DNA of 64,000 bases from Candidatus Zhuqueibacterota bacterium. GTDB lineage: Bacteria > Zhuqueibacterota > Zhuqueibacteria > Oceanimicrobiales > Oceanimicrobiaceae. The position numbers and the translations under genes are program-made. The DNA lies in contig JAJDAG010000008.1 of the NCBI GenBank assembly GCA_029262005.1, forward strand, positions 1 to 64,000. Reading direction: 5' to 3'. The notes beneath the pieces are model-generated. The model made no database searches. It was not told the origin of the DNA and saw nothing but the letters and a program-made list of their open reading frames with translations. Positions within the stretch are counted from its first letter, which is position 1. Every line of letters begins with the position of its first letter. Positions 35,000-44,956 of this stretch are shown one piece after another.

Positions 35000-36277
35000 C
35001 TAGGTTTTTCGCTTCTTCTTCTTCGCGGCAGGAAATAGAATATTGTTAAGAATCAAGCGATAGCCCGGGGAGTTTTTATGAAGGGATAATTGCGTCGGTG
35101 GATCATAGACAAAATGCTGATAATCTTCCGGGTCGTGGCCTCCGTAAAACGAAAAAGTGCCTCGTCCATAATTCCCGTGTATGTACTTAACTTCCTCTGT
35201 GCCTTCGACCTCGCCAAGAATCGTCACGGCCTTTTTGATCAAACTGCGCTTGAAGCCTGTGAGCTGGCCCATAAAACCGCGCACAACTGAAACATGATTT
35301 TGTGTCAACATTGTGGGCACGGGATCGTATTTGGCAGAAAACTCAAACAGTGTAAAATAATCGGCCTGGGCATTGCGTACACGTGGCATGTTACTGGGGG
35401 GATAATCAATATCTGAATGCTCATAAACCATGGGATTCGATTCTGGCCTGAAGTTTTCAAAGGCAAAGCTCTGAGAATAATCCAATTTCGACTGGGCATC
35501 CGGCTCGATTGGATCACCATCAAAAACCTCGGCAACAATGTCTGTGTGCATTGCAGCCAGCGCAAGATCGAAGGTATCGGTGGCTGAACACATTGCAAAC
35601 ACAAACCCACCCTTGGCTACGTACTCGCGAATAGCCAGAGCAACAGCTTTTTTTTCCTCTGACACTTTGGTAAAACCAGCCTTTTTCGCCATGTTTTCAT
35701 TTTTAATCACTTCCTCAATATACCAGGGCGCGTTACGAAAATTGGCATAAAATTTACCAAACTGCCCGGTGAAATCTTCATGGTGCAAATGCAGCCAATC
35801 ATACTTCTTCAAATCACCGCGAAGTACCTCCTCATCCCAGAGTGTTTCGTAGGGTATTTCCGCATAGGTCAAAGCCAATGTCACGGCGTCGTCCCATACC
35901 TGCTTGTTCGGTGGAGTGTAAATTGCGACCTTTGGCGCTTTCTCCAGCAGGATAACATCCATATTCCCGTTTTCCATCTCAGCATAAACCTGAGCAGCAT
36001 CACCGGCAGAAATACTCTCAAACGAAACCCCTCTTAACCTGAGCTCAGTTTCCACTGCTGTGTAGTAATCAACCAGGAAAGCGCCGCCGCGGTAATTCAG
36101 CAGCCACTCAACATTAATTGTTCGTTCCAAGGCCCAGAATGCTACGCCATAGGCCTTAAGGTGATCTGCCTGCTTCAGGTCCATGGGTATCAATATTTTT
36201 TGGGCATTTGCCGGTGTGAAAATACTCAGCACCAAAGTGAAAGAAAAAGCAAAACTAAGTATCTTTTTTAATATCAT
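35000..36277 (-). CDS. FCB-type exported protein ('asparagine synthetase B' family), function unknown
   Basis: A 425-residue protein with a signal peptide (cleavage near residue 25). It belongs to a family well conserved in Bacteroidetes and relatives that databases often call 'asparagine synthetase B', although the usual AsnB glutaminase and synthetase domains are absent. Characteristic stretches are KILIPMDLKQADHLKAYG, DWLHLHHEDFTGQFGKFY, AMCSATDTFDLALA and FYGGHDPEDYQHFVYDPP. Rich in His, Asp and Gly patterns, it may be a hydrolase or ligand binder of the periplasm, and ends with a basic KKKKRK tail. Function unknown. Confidence 0.78.
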   Translation of the reverse strand: MILKKILSFAFSFTLVLSIFTPANAQKILIPMDLKQADHLKAYGVAFWALERTINVEWLLNYRGGAFLVDYYTAVETELRLRGVSFESISAGDAAQVYAEMENGNMDVILLEKAPKVAIYTPPNKQVWDDAVTLALTYAEIPYETLWDEEVLRGDLKKYDWLHLHHEDFTGQFGKFYANFRNAPWYIEEVIKNENMAKKAGFTKVSEEKKAVALAIREYVAKGGFVFAMCSATDTFDLALAAMHTDIVAEVFDGDPIEPDAQSKLDYSQSFAFENFRPESNPMVYEHSDIDYPPSNMPRVRNAQADYFTLFEFSAKYDPVPTMLTQNHVSVVRGFMGQLTGFKRSLIKKAVTILGEVEGTEEVKYIHGNYGRGTFSFYGGHDPEDYQHFVYDPPTQLSLHKNSPGYRLILNNILFPAAKKKKRKT

Positions 36278-36358
36278 TATATGGTTTGTTTATTGCAGAA
36301 AAATGACTATAGCAGCTAACTGTAGCGCAAAAAGATCCGACGCTTGCTTAAATCAGCT

Positions 36359-38221
36359 TTAATTGGTTTTCATTATTGAACGCAAATTGCGCAGCCTGGC
36401 TCGAACATCTTCAACATAAATACTCTCCGGGTAAGCAACAAGCACTTTTTCATAAGCAGTGTAGGCCTTTTGCAAATCACCAAGGCCAGACTCATAAATC
36501 TCTGCAATCCTCTTCTGGGCAAATGAAGTGTAAGGGCTTTCCGAATTTTCACGAATCAACGCTTCGAAATGGGCAATGGCATCGGCACAATTGCCACGGG
36601 CATTTTCTATTTCGCCAAGACTCTGACGCGTTTCATCAATGACGTTGGATTTAGCATGCTCGGCGACAATCTTGTTTAAAGACCGAACAGCATCTGTAAG
36701 GTTATGCGCGAGTTTTTGTTTTTCGGCTTGACAGTAAAGCCGCAATGCTTCCTCAGATGTAGTCTGATTTTCTGCGATCAGAAAACTTAATTCGAGAGCA
36801 TCGTTCACATAGTCCTGGTTTACATTGTTGCGACCGAGTTTCTCAATAACTTTATCAAGATTTTCATTAGCAGCGGCATAGTTGCCCTCAAGAAATTGCA
36901 GATAGGCCATTTTGTAGTTTCCTTCATCACGTTGCTGCGAGCCAGGAGGCATCAAATTAAGAGAACGATCATACCAGATTATTGCCTTTTCAAGTTCCCC
37001 CTTTGCTGCCATGCAATCCCCGATTCTAAAATAGGCTCGGTGTGAATTTTTGCTTCGAGGGTACTTTTTGATCAACGCCTGATATGCGCTTTCCGCTTTG
37101 TCGAGTTCAAACAAATTAAGGAAGTAAAGCTCACCAATTTGAAATTGGGCCACCTGTGCCCACTGTGAATTCGGCTGACCTTCAACAAGTGTTTCAAACT
37201 GCAGAAGCGCTTCATTAATCATGCCTTGCTGCTGCAGTGAGGTCGCCAGACCAAACAGGGCTCTATAATAATTTGTTGATTTTGGATACTTCTTCATAAT
37301 CAAGTTAAACGCTTCTCCGGCAAACATATGTTTGCCTGCGTTGAGGGCCTGGTTTGCAAAGAAAAGAAGCTCTTTGCCTTCGGCCTGTTTTTGCCTTCGT
37401 TGCGGCGCCTCCATACCCTCAAGCTGACGAAACTGTTCAAACGCCAGGGCGAATTCCTCTAAGCGCAAATAAAGATTGGCGAGTAATTTTCGAACAAGAA
37501 ATTGTTGGCCGTATCCGGGAACACTCTCCCTCAGAATCACCACCACCTTTCTTGCTTGCTCCGGTTCCTTGGTATAGTTGACAATCCGGCTTTCAATGTA
37601 ATTAAACTGATTTGGGTGACGTTCGAGATGTGTTAAATACTCCCGGGTCGCTTCGCTGTATTTTAAGCGAAGAACATAAATATTGGCCAATTCGAAAACA
37701 AAAAGATTCTCCTGCCCGAAAGACCGGCGTCCTTTCAGATACATTTTTGCCGCATCGTCATACAGGCGGTTCGCAATCATCGCATTTGCAATATACGTGT
37801 AAGCTGTTTTTTGTTTTTCAAATTGAACAAGCGCATTTTCCCACGTTTGAAATGCTTCAGGCTGGGCACCCTTTTTGTAGTAAGCATCGCCGAGATCGGC
37901 ATAAAGGCGCACATTGTTGACTTTTTGAATCTGCGCTTTTATGATAAACACAAGCTCATCAAACTGTTTGAGGCGAATCATATTGCGCTTTACACCTTCG
38001 AAGTAGAGCTGGTTGGTGGGAACACTGTCAAAAAGCGCACGGTAGATTTTCAGGGCATTCACGTAACTGCCGCGTCTTTCATAATCCTGTGCTATGCGGA
38101 TTCGGTTTTGAGATTGATTTTGTAAACGGCTTGCAGAAGCCTGTGGCCTGGCTGGTGCACAAAGCAAAAGGACCAATGCCGCACAAGCAACACCCACTTT
38201 TATTACGAATCTTGTTGCCAT
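36359..38221 (-). CDS. Exported tetratricopeptide repeat protein
   Basis: A 620-residue protein with a signal peptide (ATRFVIKVGVACAALVLLL) followed by about fifteen tetratricopeptide-like repeats, such as ADLGDAYYKKGAQPEAFQTW and RIGDCMAAKGELEKAIIWYD. It is probably a periplasmic scaffold. Start ATG 38221 lies four bases after the stop of the DUF4175 gene, with GGAG about 15 bases upstream. With DUF4175 and DUF4159 it forms an envelope-linked gene set seen in Bacteroidetes-like genomes; its partners are not known. Confidence 0.85.
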   Translation of the reverse strand: MATRFVIKVGVACAALVLLLCAPARPQASASRLQNQSQNRIRIAQDYERRGSYVNALKIYRALFDSVPTNQLYFEGVKRNMIRLKQFDELVFIIKAQIQKVNNVRLYADLGDAYYKKGAQPEAFQTWENALVQFEKQKTAYTYIANAMIANRLYDDAAKMYLKGRRSFGQENLFVFELANIYVLRLKYSEATREYLTHLERHPNQFNYIESRIVNYTKEPEQARKVVVILRESVPGYGQQFLVRKLLANLYLRLEEFALAFEQFRQLEGMEAPQRRQKQAEGKELLFFANQALNAGKHMFAGEAFNLIMKKYPKSTNYYRALFGLATSLQQQGMINEALLQFETLVEGQPNSQWAQVAQFQIGELYFLNLFELDKAESAYQALIKKYPRSKNSHRAYFRIGDCMAAKGELEKAIIWYDRSLNLMPPGSQQRDEGNYKMAYLQFLEGNYAAANENLDKVIEKLGRNNVNQDYVNDALELSFLIAENQTTSEEALRLYCQAEKQKLAHNLTDAVRSLNKIVAEHAKSNVIDETRQSLGEIENARGNCADAIAHFEALIRENSESPYTSFAQKRIAEIYESGLGDLQKAYTAYEKVLVAYPESIYVEDVRARLRNLRSIMKTN

Positions 38222-38225
38222 GAAA

Positions 38226-41200
38226 TTAATTGGTTTCTCCAACCTCTTCTGCGCTAAGCGCTTCGAAGTATTTCTGAATCAACTCTTTATACTCCTTGGA
38301 ATAGCCTTCCTTAATCGCCTTCAGAAGTTCATTCTTCAAAAGTTCCTTTTTCTGTCCGGGCCGGTTTGCCAAAGCCGATGGGCTCCTGGTCGTATAACTT
38401 TTCCCGGTTTCCGCTTTTCGCTTCCGGCTAAAATCACGCTCCTGCATCGACTTCTGTGCGTCCAGAAGACGAGAAAGTATTTTTTTCTGGCGATCAATGG
38501 TTCGTTTTGCAACCTGATTTCGCTGTAGTTCCGTAACGACGTCCTGCATATCTTGACTAACTTTGCCAAGATCTCCAAGCATATTAGAGCCTCTGCCAGC
38601 TTCCTTCATAAGTTGGCTCAGAGATTTTCTGACACCCTCTTGTTGAGCCGCCAGGCGCTGCATGGCCGCTTGTTGTTGCAGGTTCATGCCACCGCTTTTT
38701 TGTCCCATCCCTTGCGTTTGTTGATTTATTCCCTGTTGCTGCTGCGAAAGCCCCATCATCCTCTGCATCATCTCCTGAAAACCTATCCCGGAAGAGGCGC
38801 CGCTCAAACCTTGCATAGATTGCATTATTTGTGAAGCCGCTTCATTCAGGCCAGCCATTGCTTGTCCCTGATTTCCGGCGGACTTTCCAGGGTTTCTGGA
38901 TTCCAGGCTCTGCAATGCTTCCTTCATTTCGTTCAACGCTTTGCCCATTGCCTGACCGATTTCCGGGGTGACAAAAAACGTACTCTGTGACAAATCGTAA
39001 AGTTGTTCTGCGACACGCCCAAGGCTGGACATGGTATTTTGTTGGGATTCAGCCATTTGGCGAAGTCCTGGTGTGTTGCGATCTGCGCCGGCAGTCTCTT
39101 TCATGAGTTTTTCTTGCTGCATCGATAATTTCAGCAAATCATGTGACGACCGTTTGAGCGCTTGCATTATTTTTTGTTTTTGTTTCTGGCTAAGTTCGTC
39201 TTTGGCAGATTGCAGAGATTGAGCCAGTTGCTGCAGCCCTTTAGACGCTTGCCGGCCACTTTTTTGTGCCCCTTGCATTTGCCCGGATTGAAACTGCTGC
39301 GAAGCCTGCTGCATATTCTCAGTCACACCGGACTGCTCCATTTCATTTTGTGCTTCCTGAACACGCTCCTGCGGCATATCAGGAAAACCGCTCATCTTTT
39401 TTGCCAGATCGTCCAGTGCCTTTTTTAAACCTTCAGTATTTTTCTGTATTCGGTTCTGTTCCTGCGCGTACTTTTGCCGCTCCTGCTGGCCAGTCTTTTC
39501 AGAGGCACTCTGGTTTAATTCTTCCTGGCGCCTGAGAAGATCCTGGGCCTTGCGCAGTGCCTCGTCAAGCTTCTGTTCAGCCTGCATTTTCTTGAGCAAA
39601 TTCAGAGTCCGTTCCATGCTTTTGAGCATATCTTCCTGATTCGCCTGAAGATTTTCCATCGCCTCCTGCAGTTCCTTTGGATCGAGATCTTCCATGGAGC
39701 TTTGCAATTCTTCTATTTTTTCCCGCAACTCTTCTGTGAGCAAATCTTCAATCAGTGACTGTAGTTCGCGATACTTCTCAATGGTCTCCTGTGAAACCAG
39801 TTCGTTGTGATCCATGCGCTCGATCATGTTATCTACATTGTCCCGGAGCTCCTCCAATTGCTGTCGGACCGCCTCTTGTGCCCTCGCTGTTTCAGTAACA
39901 TTTTGTTTCTCCTCCCAGTTCAACTCCGGATCCCGCACCATCTTTTGCAAAACTTCATCGAGTGTTTCTTTTAAATCTTGCGTTTCTTCAAACATTTTTT
40001 CAAGGCTTTCATAGGTCTCTTCATGTGTTTCTGAGACCTCTTCATAAAGCTCATAAATAGAAGGAAAGCGAACCCGGTAGCTGGCGCTTCGTGCCTGTTT
40101 AGCACCAGACACAAAATCATTGTCATACACTTCAGCAAAGTAAACGACGACATCCTCAGGCTGCAAACCAAGCTCGGATAATGCCCAGGTGAAATTGAGC
40201 AACAACTTGTCTACTGTCCCATTTTTCATCGGCAGTTCAACGAAAGATAAATCGGTTTCCTCGTATCCTTGTTCAAGAATGGTATAACCCAGTCGCGCCT
40301 TCGCAATGCCGAAATCGTCCTCAGCCTCAATGCTAAGCGGCAGCAGCATCTCTTTATCCAGATCCACATCCTGGCCGGGAAAAGTGATTCGAACAGCAGG
40401 TTGCTGATCTTCAATAACAGAAAGTCGGTACTCGATGGGATCTGAGTTCTCCAAACCCCGATGATCGACCAACTCAATATGGTAGCTTCCTGAACGCCGC
40501 AGGGTGAACTCACCGGACGCCTCCAGGCCGACAGCATTTAAATTTTGAATCCGACCATTGTCAAACACAAGTCTCGCAGTATCAATGCGTGTGTTTGTCT
40601 GTAACTTGAGCCTGGCGTGAGTGCCTTTAAGTGCGGAAATATCACCAACGTTTTCATCAAGAAGCTGACTGCCCAGTTTGGAATATGTCGGGTAGACTAA
40701 TTTCGTTTGCAAATGCCGAACGAGTGGTCTCTCGAGAACTGCAATGGCAAATTCATCACTTTCTTGACGTTCCGCTTTTATATAGTAAAACTTGCCTTGT
40801 CGAATATTTTCAATAGTTCGCTTGTACACATTATCGCGGATGCGAATCAGCTTCAACTCATCAAATTCGTCGGACTCGTCGTTCCGGATAAACAGCGAAG
40901 GCCTGGGCTGTGCCTGGCCAAGTATATTCACAGTAATCTCAATCTCATCCCCCTTAACAACCCGGGCATTACCCGGAGTAATTTCCATTCTAAAATTAGC
41001 CTGGGTTGCAAACTCGGTTTGTGGATTTAACAACCGAACAGCCGCGTTGGAAAAGTCATTGGTAAACGCAACAAATAAAATCGCGACGACAACAAAAGCC
41101 ACTGCCAGGAAACGGCCGGCCTTTTTTAAGCTGCGGCTATCAACAACGGCAAGAAAGTCCAGATCTCGGGTTTGCTCAAAAATAACACAAAGAGAAGCAT

Positions 41201-41603
41201 CCGCCAAATCCAGAGAGTAGCCTTCAGTGTTTTTTTTATGTTTAGCAAAAACTTGCAGGGCATCGGCGAGTTTATCACGCACAACTGAGAAATGACGACC
41301 CACGCGTAATGCCAAATTGATATTGTCAGGGAAGGAGGGACAAAAAAGTCTTCTGTACAACGGGCGGCCAATAAACCAGAGCACGGCGCCAGACAAAAAA
41401 AGGAAGATCAGAATTGCAATGGTTAAACGAATGGTAGATGAAAAAGCCATGATCGCTTCCGTAATCACGGCCACGGCCAGAAACACGATGGCAATGCCGA
41501 AAAACCAAACAACTCCAGAGGAAAAATCCAGGTTCTTCTGGCCGTTTCGCAGGGCGCCAAGCCGCTTAACCAACTGTTGATAATAACTGTCTGCCGACTG
41601 CAT
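38226..41603 (-). CDS. DUF4175-family membrane protein with long coiled coil
   Basis: A 1125-residue protein. Residues of about 28-75 hold two membrane helices and about 165-185 a third; a beta-rich region follows to about residue 500, with segments such as VRITFPGQDVDLDKEMLLPL; then a very long helical coiled coil rich in Gln, Glu, Lys and Met (about 520-1060). The C-terminal tail has GQKKELLKNELLKAIKEGY. The family is DUF4175, of unknown function, found in FCB bacteria near DUF4159 and MoxR-type genes. It lies six bases after the DUF4159 gene and is followed by the TPR gene. Confidence 0.85.
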   Translation of the reverse strand: MQSADSYYQQLVKRLGALRNGQKNLDFSSGVVWFFGIAIVFLAVAVITEAIMAFSSTIRLTIAILIFLFLSGAVLWFIGRPLYRRLFCPSFPDNINLALRVGRHFSVVRDKLADALQVFAKHKKNTEGYSLDLADASLCVIFEQTRDLDFLAVVDSRSLKKAGRFLAVAFVVVAILFVAFTNDFSNAAVRLLNPQTEFATQANFRMEITPGNARVVKGDEIEITVNILGQAQPRPSLFIRNDESDEFDELKLIRIRDNVYKRTIENIRQGKFYYIKAERQESDEFAIAVLERPLVRHLQTKLVYPTYSKLGSQLLDENVGDISALKGTHARLKLQTNTRIDTARLVFDNGRIQNLNAVGLEASGEFTLRRSGSYHIELVDHRGLENSDPIEYRLSVIEDQQPAVRITFPGQDVDLDKEMLLPLSIEAEDDFGIAKARLGYTILEQGYEETDLSFVELPMKNGTVDKLLLNFTWALSELGLQPEDVVVYFAEVYDNDFVSGAKQARSASYRVRFPSIYELYEEVSETHEETYESLEKMFEETQDLKETLDEVLQKMVRDPELNWEEKQNVTETARAQEAVRQQLEELRDNVDNMIERMDHNELVSQETIEKYRELQSLIEDLLTEELREKIEELQSSMEDLDPKELQEAMENLQANQEDMLKSMERTLNLLKKMQAEQKLDEALRKAQDLLRRQEELNQSASEKTGQQERQKYAQEQNRIQKNTEGLKKALDDLAKKMSGFPDMPQERVQEAQNEMEQSGVTENMQQASQQFQSGQMQGAQKSGRQASKGLQQLAQSLQSAKDELSQKQKQKIMQALKRSSHDLLKLSMQQEKLMKETAGADRNTPGLRQMAESQQNTMSSLGRVAEQLYDLSQSTFFVTPEIGQAMGKALNEMKEALQSLESRNPGKSAGNQGQAMAGLNEAASQIMQSMQGLSGASSGIGFQEMMQRMMGLSQQQQGINQQTQGMGQKSGGMNLQQQAAMQRLAAQQEGVRKSLSQLMKEAGRGSNMLGDLGKVSQDMQDVVTELQRNQVAKRTIDRQKKILSRLLDAQKSMQERDFSRKRKAETGKSYTTRSPSALANRPGQKKELLKNELLKAIKEGYSKEYKELIQKYFEALSAEEVGETN

Positions 41604-41609
41604 GTTGCC

Positions 41610-42278
41610 TCAATTGGTCAAAGCGTAAACCATAATGTTGGTTCCCATTTCCATGGCCTTCTGCCGAACCTCCGGGGGATCGCTGTGCACATTCGGATCC
41701 GCCCAACCATCAGAAATGTTTGTATTTATTGTATAAAAAACAACCATTCTGTTTTCATGGAAAAGGCCAAAACTTTTAGGCGGGCCACCATCGTGCTCGT
41801 GAATTTTGGGCGCACCCTTGTCGAAAGTAAAGTGACTATGAAATATTTCATGAGAAAAAGGGACCTCTACAAGTTCCTTGCCCGGGAACACTTTTTTCAT
41901 TTCATGGCGAAAGGATCTATCCATCCCATAATCATCATCCGCATATAAGAAACCACCGGAGGTCAAATAAGTCCGTAATCTGTCAGCGTCTTCTCTTGTA
42001 AAGGAGATCTGCCCGTGGCCTGTCATGAAAATCACCGGATATGAGAATAAGTCTTGATCCGAAATCTCAACGATTTCCTCTAATTTGGCAACAGAGATAT
42101 TCGTGTGGGAGGATAGGAACTTCATAAGATTGGGGATAATCGAGGGATCATTATACCAATCGCCGCCACCGGCGTACTTCAGTCTGGCAGGAACAAAATC
42201 GCTACTGAGAGATTTTGTTTGCGCATTCAAACTGAAACAAATGCTCAACAAAATTATAATAGAGAGTCTAGGCACCAT
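41610..42278 (-). CDS. DUF4159-domain exported protein
   Basis: A 222-residue protein with a signal peptide (about residues 1-20) and a DUF4159 domain, whose fold resembles class I glutamine amidotransferases or flavodoxins. Motifs include LKYAGGGDWYNDPS, VIFMTGHGQISFT, LTSGGFLYADDDYGMDRSF and a His-rich HSHFTFDKGAP. It is probably periplasmic. In other FCB genomes it accompanies DUF4175 and BatA-like genes, as it does here with DUF4175 six bases downstream. Catalytic activity has not been shown for the family. Confidence 0.85.
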   Translation of the reverse strand: MVPRLSIIILLSICFSLNAQTKSLSSDFVPARLKYAGGGDWYNDPSIIPNLMKFLSSHTNISVAKLEEIVEISDQDLFSYPVIFMTGHGQISFTREDADRLRTYLTSGGFLYADDDYGMDRSFRHEMKKVFPGKELVEVPFSHEIFHSHFTFDKGAPKIHEHDGGPPKSFGLFHENRMVVFYTINTNISDGWADPNVHSDPPEVRQKAMEMGTNIMVYALTN

Positions 42279-42289
42279 CTTTAATTTTT

Positions 42290-42799
42290 CTAGTATATTC
42301 GAATGCCAACAATGACAGCCATTGCAGTTGCAGCCGCAATCTTTGTGAGTTTACCACCAAGCGTACCAAGGAAAGCGCCAAACCCAACCCGAAGCGCTTT
42401 TTCCTTATCTCGCGTCTGCGCATATTCCAGTAAAGTGGCCCCGGCAAATGCACCGGCAAATGCACCGATAATTGTACCAACGATGGGCATAATGGGGGTC
42501 ATCCAGATGGCCCCGACAAAGCCACCGATAATAGCGCCAAACATACCCTGCCTGGAAGCGCCATACTTTCCTGCCGTTGCTGCACCAATAAAAAACTCAA
42601 TGGCCTCGGTCATAACCGCTATGACAAACAACACCGCTAACAAGCCGGCAGTCATTTCGCTAAAGCTGGTTAACCAACCATAAATCAAACAATCCACCAC
42701 CATAATAAACGTGCCCGGTATACCAATTGGGATTACCAAAATGCCCAACAGCATGACCAGCCAAAAGGTGATCTGGCCCAAAATTTCAAAAAAGATCAT
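42290..42799 (-). CDS. DUF456-family membrane protein
   Basis: A 169-residue inner-membrane protein of the DUF456 family, rich in Gly and Ala, with about five hydrophobic segments, including GILVIPIGIPGTFIMVVDC and the Gly-rich GAFAGAFAGATLLEYAQ. Function is unknown. Its first codons overlap the end of the parvulin gene by four bases (ATGA type), and it is followed 11 bases later by the DUF4159 gene, so all belong to one compact transcript. Confidence 0.87.
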   Translation of the reverse strand: MIFFEILGQITFWLVMLLGILVIPIGIPGTFIMVVDCLIYGWLTSFSEMTAGLLAVLFVIAVMTEAIEFFIGAATAGKYGASRQGMFGAIIGGFVGAIWMTPIMPIVGTIIGAFAGAFAGATLLEYAQTRDKEKALRVGFGAFLGTLGGKLTKIAAATAMAVIVGIRIY

Positions 42800-44082
42800 A
42801 AGCCTTTCAATTCAATATAAACGCCCTTTTTTATATCCTCAACGTACTTCTCAAACTCATTTGTGCGTTTCAAGTCAAGCGCCCATTTTTCAATCTGTTC
42901 CCAGTCCTTCGAAATTTCTAGCTTGCGCTCCGCACGCCTTTCCTCTACCTTGATAAGATGCAGGCCAAAACGGGTTTTTACCGGTTCTGAAATATCCCCC
43001 TCCTGCAGATTTGCGACTGCTTCCTTGAAAGCTTCAATTTGAAACTCCGCCGTATCAAACCAGCTCAGGTCGCCGCCTGAGAGGGCTGTTTGCTCATCTT
43101 TGGAATTCTGCTTAGCCGCTTCAGAAAAGGTCAATTCACCGGCCTGGATGCGCTCATTAAGTTTTTCAAGTCTCTTCCGGGTGTTCTCCTCATCATCTGG
43201 GGAGCTATCAACGCGAAACAAAATATGGCGGGTGTTTATCTTCACGCCTATCTTCTGAATTAGTTGAATTATGTGTAAACCAAACTTACTCTGCACAATG
43301 CCTGAAAGCTGTCCTGGCTCCAAAGCGAGTGCCGCCTCTTCATATTCCCGAACCAAATCACCACGTTGCATAACACCTAAATTTCCGCCACGAGCAGCAG
43401 TACCCGGATCATCGGAAAACTCTTTGGCGAGCGTTTCAAAATCTTCACCCTTGCGCAAACGCGCCAGCACTTCCTCGGCCTTCTGTTTTGCGGCCGCGAC
43501 CGCTGCACTACTTGGTTCAACGTTGACTAGAATGTGGCGAAGTTTCACCCCCTCTTTAATGACCGGCAGACTGTCGCGATAGGCCTTGTAGAAACGTTCA
43601 ACTTCCCGACGGGAAATTTGCGTTTCCGCATTCTTAGTCTCACGCAACCTTTGAACAAGCAGTCGCTCCTCAACCTCCTTGCGAAACTCACGGCGGATCT
43701 GCCGTAGAGGAGAGCCAAAATATTCCTCTACTCGTTTCTCAGAGCCAAGTTGGCGCACAATATTCTGAATCTGATCATTGAGGACATCATCCACCTGACG
43801 CTCGGCTACTATTACGCTATCTTCCTTTGCCTTAACCAGCAAAACCTTTTGTGTAATCAAGTCACCTAAAGTCCGTTGCAAGATAGCATTGAATTTATCA
43901 ACATCTTTTGTGGGATCGAGACCCGATTGAATCGCGAGGTTGTATGAAAATTGTTGTAACTCGGAGCGCAAAATAATATTGTCATCAACGACAGCCACAA
44001 TCTTATCCAGAACCTCTTGTGCGGTCAGACTGGCGTTCAATGCAACGATGGTCAGAATAACAACGGCGGCTTTCTTAATCAT
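42796..44082 (-). CDS. SurA-like periplasmic peptidyl-prolyl isomerase, two parvulin domains
   Basis: A 428-residue periplasmic chaperone and isomerase that helps outer-membrane proteins to fold. After a signal peptide (IKKAAVVILTIVALNASLTAQ) comes a SurA N-terminal domain (DKIVAVVDDNIILRSELQQF) and two parvulin domains: KLRHILVNVEPSSAAVAAA with FGLHIIQL, and NTRHILFRVDSSPDDEEN with FGLHLIKVEER. The first-chosen start is ATG 44082; an upstream in-frame start at 44118 would overlap the preceding gene. It follows the lipoprotein parvulin gene by seven bases. Confidence 0.9.
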   Translation of the reverse strand: MIKKAAVVILTIVALNASLTAQEVLDKIVAVVDDNIILRSELQQFSYNLAIQSGLDPTKDVDKFNAILQRTLGDLITQKVLLVKAKEDSVIVAERQVDDVLNDQIQNIVRQLGSEKRVEEYFGSPLRQIRREFRKEVEERLLVQRLRETKNAETQISRREVERFYKAYRDSLPVIKEGVKLRHILVNVEPSSAAVAAAKQKAEEVLARLRKGEDFETLAKEFSDDPGTAARGGNLGVMQRGDLVREYEEAALALEPGQLSGIVQSKFGLHIIQLIQKIGVKINTRHILFRVDSSPDDEENTRKRLEKLNERIQAGELTFSEAAKQNSKDEQTALSGGDLSWFDTAEFQIEAFKEAVANLQEGDISEPVKTRFGLHLIKVEERRAERKLEISKDWEQIEKWALDLKRTNEFEKYVEDIKKGVYIELKGL

Positions 44083-44089
44083 AAACAAA

Positions 44090-44956
44090 TTAATCTCCAC
44101 TATATAATAAGGAATCAATTACCGAAGAATCTAACAATTGAAAATTGGTTTGAATTTTAAATTTACTTTTCATTTGCAAAAGAAATCTCTGAAATTTGTC
44201 CTGCCGTTTCTTGGTTATCAGTTTATGCTTGATTTCTTCATTGACCGTTTCGAGTCGTTTGACATCACCTTTTTTCTGTATATCCACAAGTTCAAGAACG
44301 TGATAACCGAATTGGGACTTAATCGATTTAGATATGGCTTTTATCTTCATTTTGAAAACGACCTTTGATATTTCAGGAATCACGTCGTTTTTTGTGAAAT
44401 AGCCCAGATCCCAATCCGGTAAAGCCATGGTGTCCACCTGAACCGAACGAGCGACTTGCTCAAAACTCTCTCTTGCCCTTAACCGCGCTCTTACTTCATT
44501 GGCCTCTTTATTTGTTTTTACTAAAATGTGGTTGGCGCGGACAGCGTCCTGCGAGAGAATGAAGGCCTCTTTGTTGCCCTCATAGTGCGCAGCAATCTCC
44601 TCTGGTGAAACAACGATGTCGCTTTCTAAAATAGTCTCCAGCAATTTATTGATGACCACTTCGCGCTTCAGCCGCTCCAACTCTTTACCCATTTCAGCAT
44701 TGTCCTGAACACCCCGAGCCACAGCCTCCTGGTAGAGTACCTGATCATCAATCCATCGCAAAACGAACTCTCGAAGCTCGACAGAAGACAGGTCCTTCTT
44801 GATATGCTCTGGAAACGCCTGCATCAACGCGGTCATTGTCAAAACCTCATCACCAACCTCGGCTACAATCTCTCCCTGGTCAGGTTTAACTTTGCAAGAA
44901 AAAAAAAGAGTGGCTAAGAAACAAATATAGAGCGTTGTTTGGACGAACATTTTCAA
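44090..44956 (-). CDS. Parvulin-type peptidyl-prolyl isomerase lipoprotein
   Basis: A 288-residue protein with a lipobox (FFSCK, Cys21), so attached to a membrane in the periplasm. A SurA-like N-terminal domain (VAEVGDEVLTMTALMQAF) precedes one parvulin domain (VRANHILVKTNKEANE to SQFGYHVLELVDI). Together with the next gene it gives a pair of periplasmic folding factors. It overlaps the end of mfd by four bases (ATGA), so it is translated from the same long transcript as the origin-arm genes. Confidence 0.88.
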   Translation of the reverse strand: MKMFVQTTLYICFLATLFFSCKVKPDQGEIVAEVGDEVLTMTALMQAFPEHIKKDLSSVELREFVLRWIDDQVLYQEAVARGVQDNAEMGKELERLKREVVINKLLETILESDIVVSPEEIAAHYEGNKEAFILSQDAVRANHILVKTNKEANEVRARLRARESFEQVARSVQVDTMALPDWDLGYFTKNDVIPEISKVVFKMKIKAISKSIKSQFGYHVLELVDIQKKGDVKRLETVNEEIKHKLITKKRQDKFQRFLLQMKSKFKIQTNFQLLDSSVIDSLLYSGD

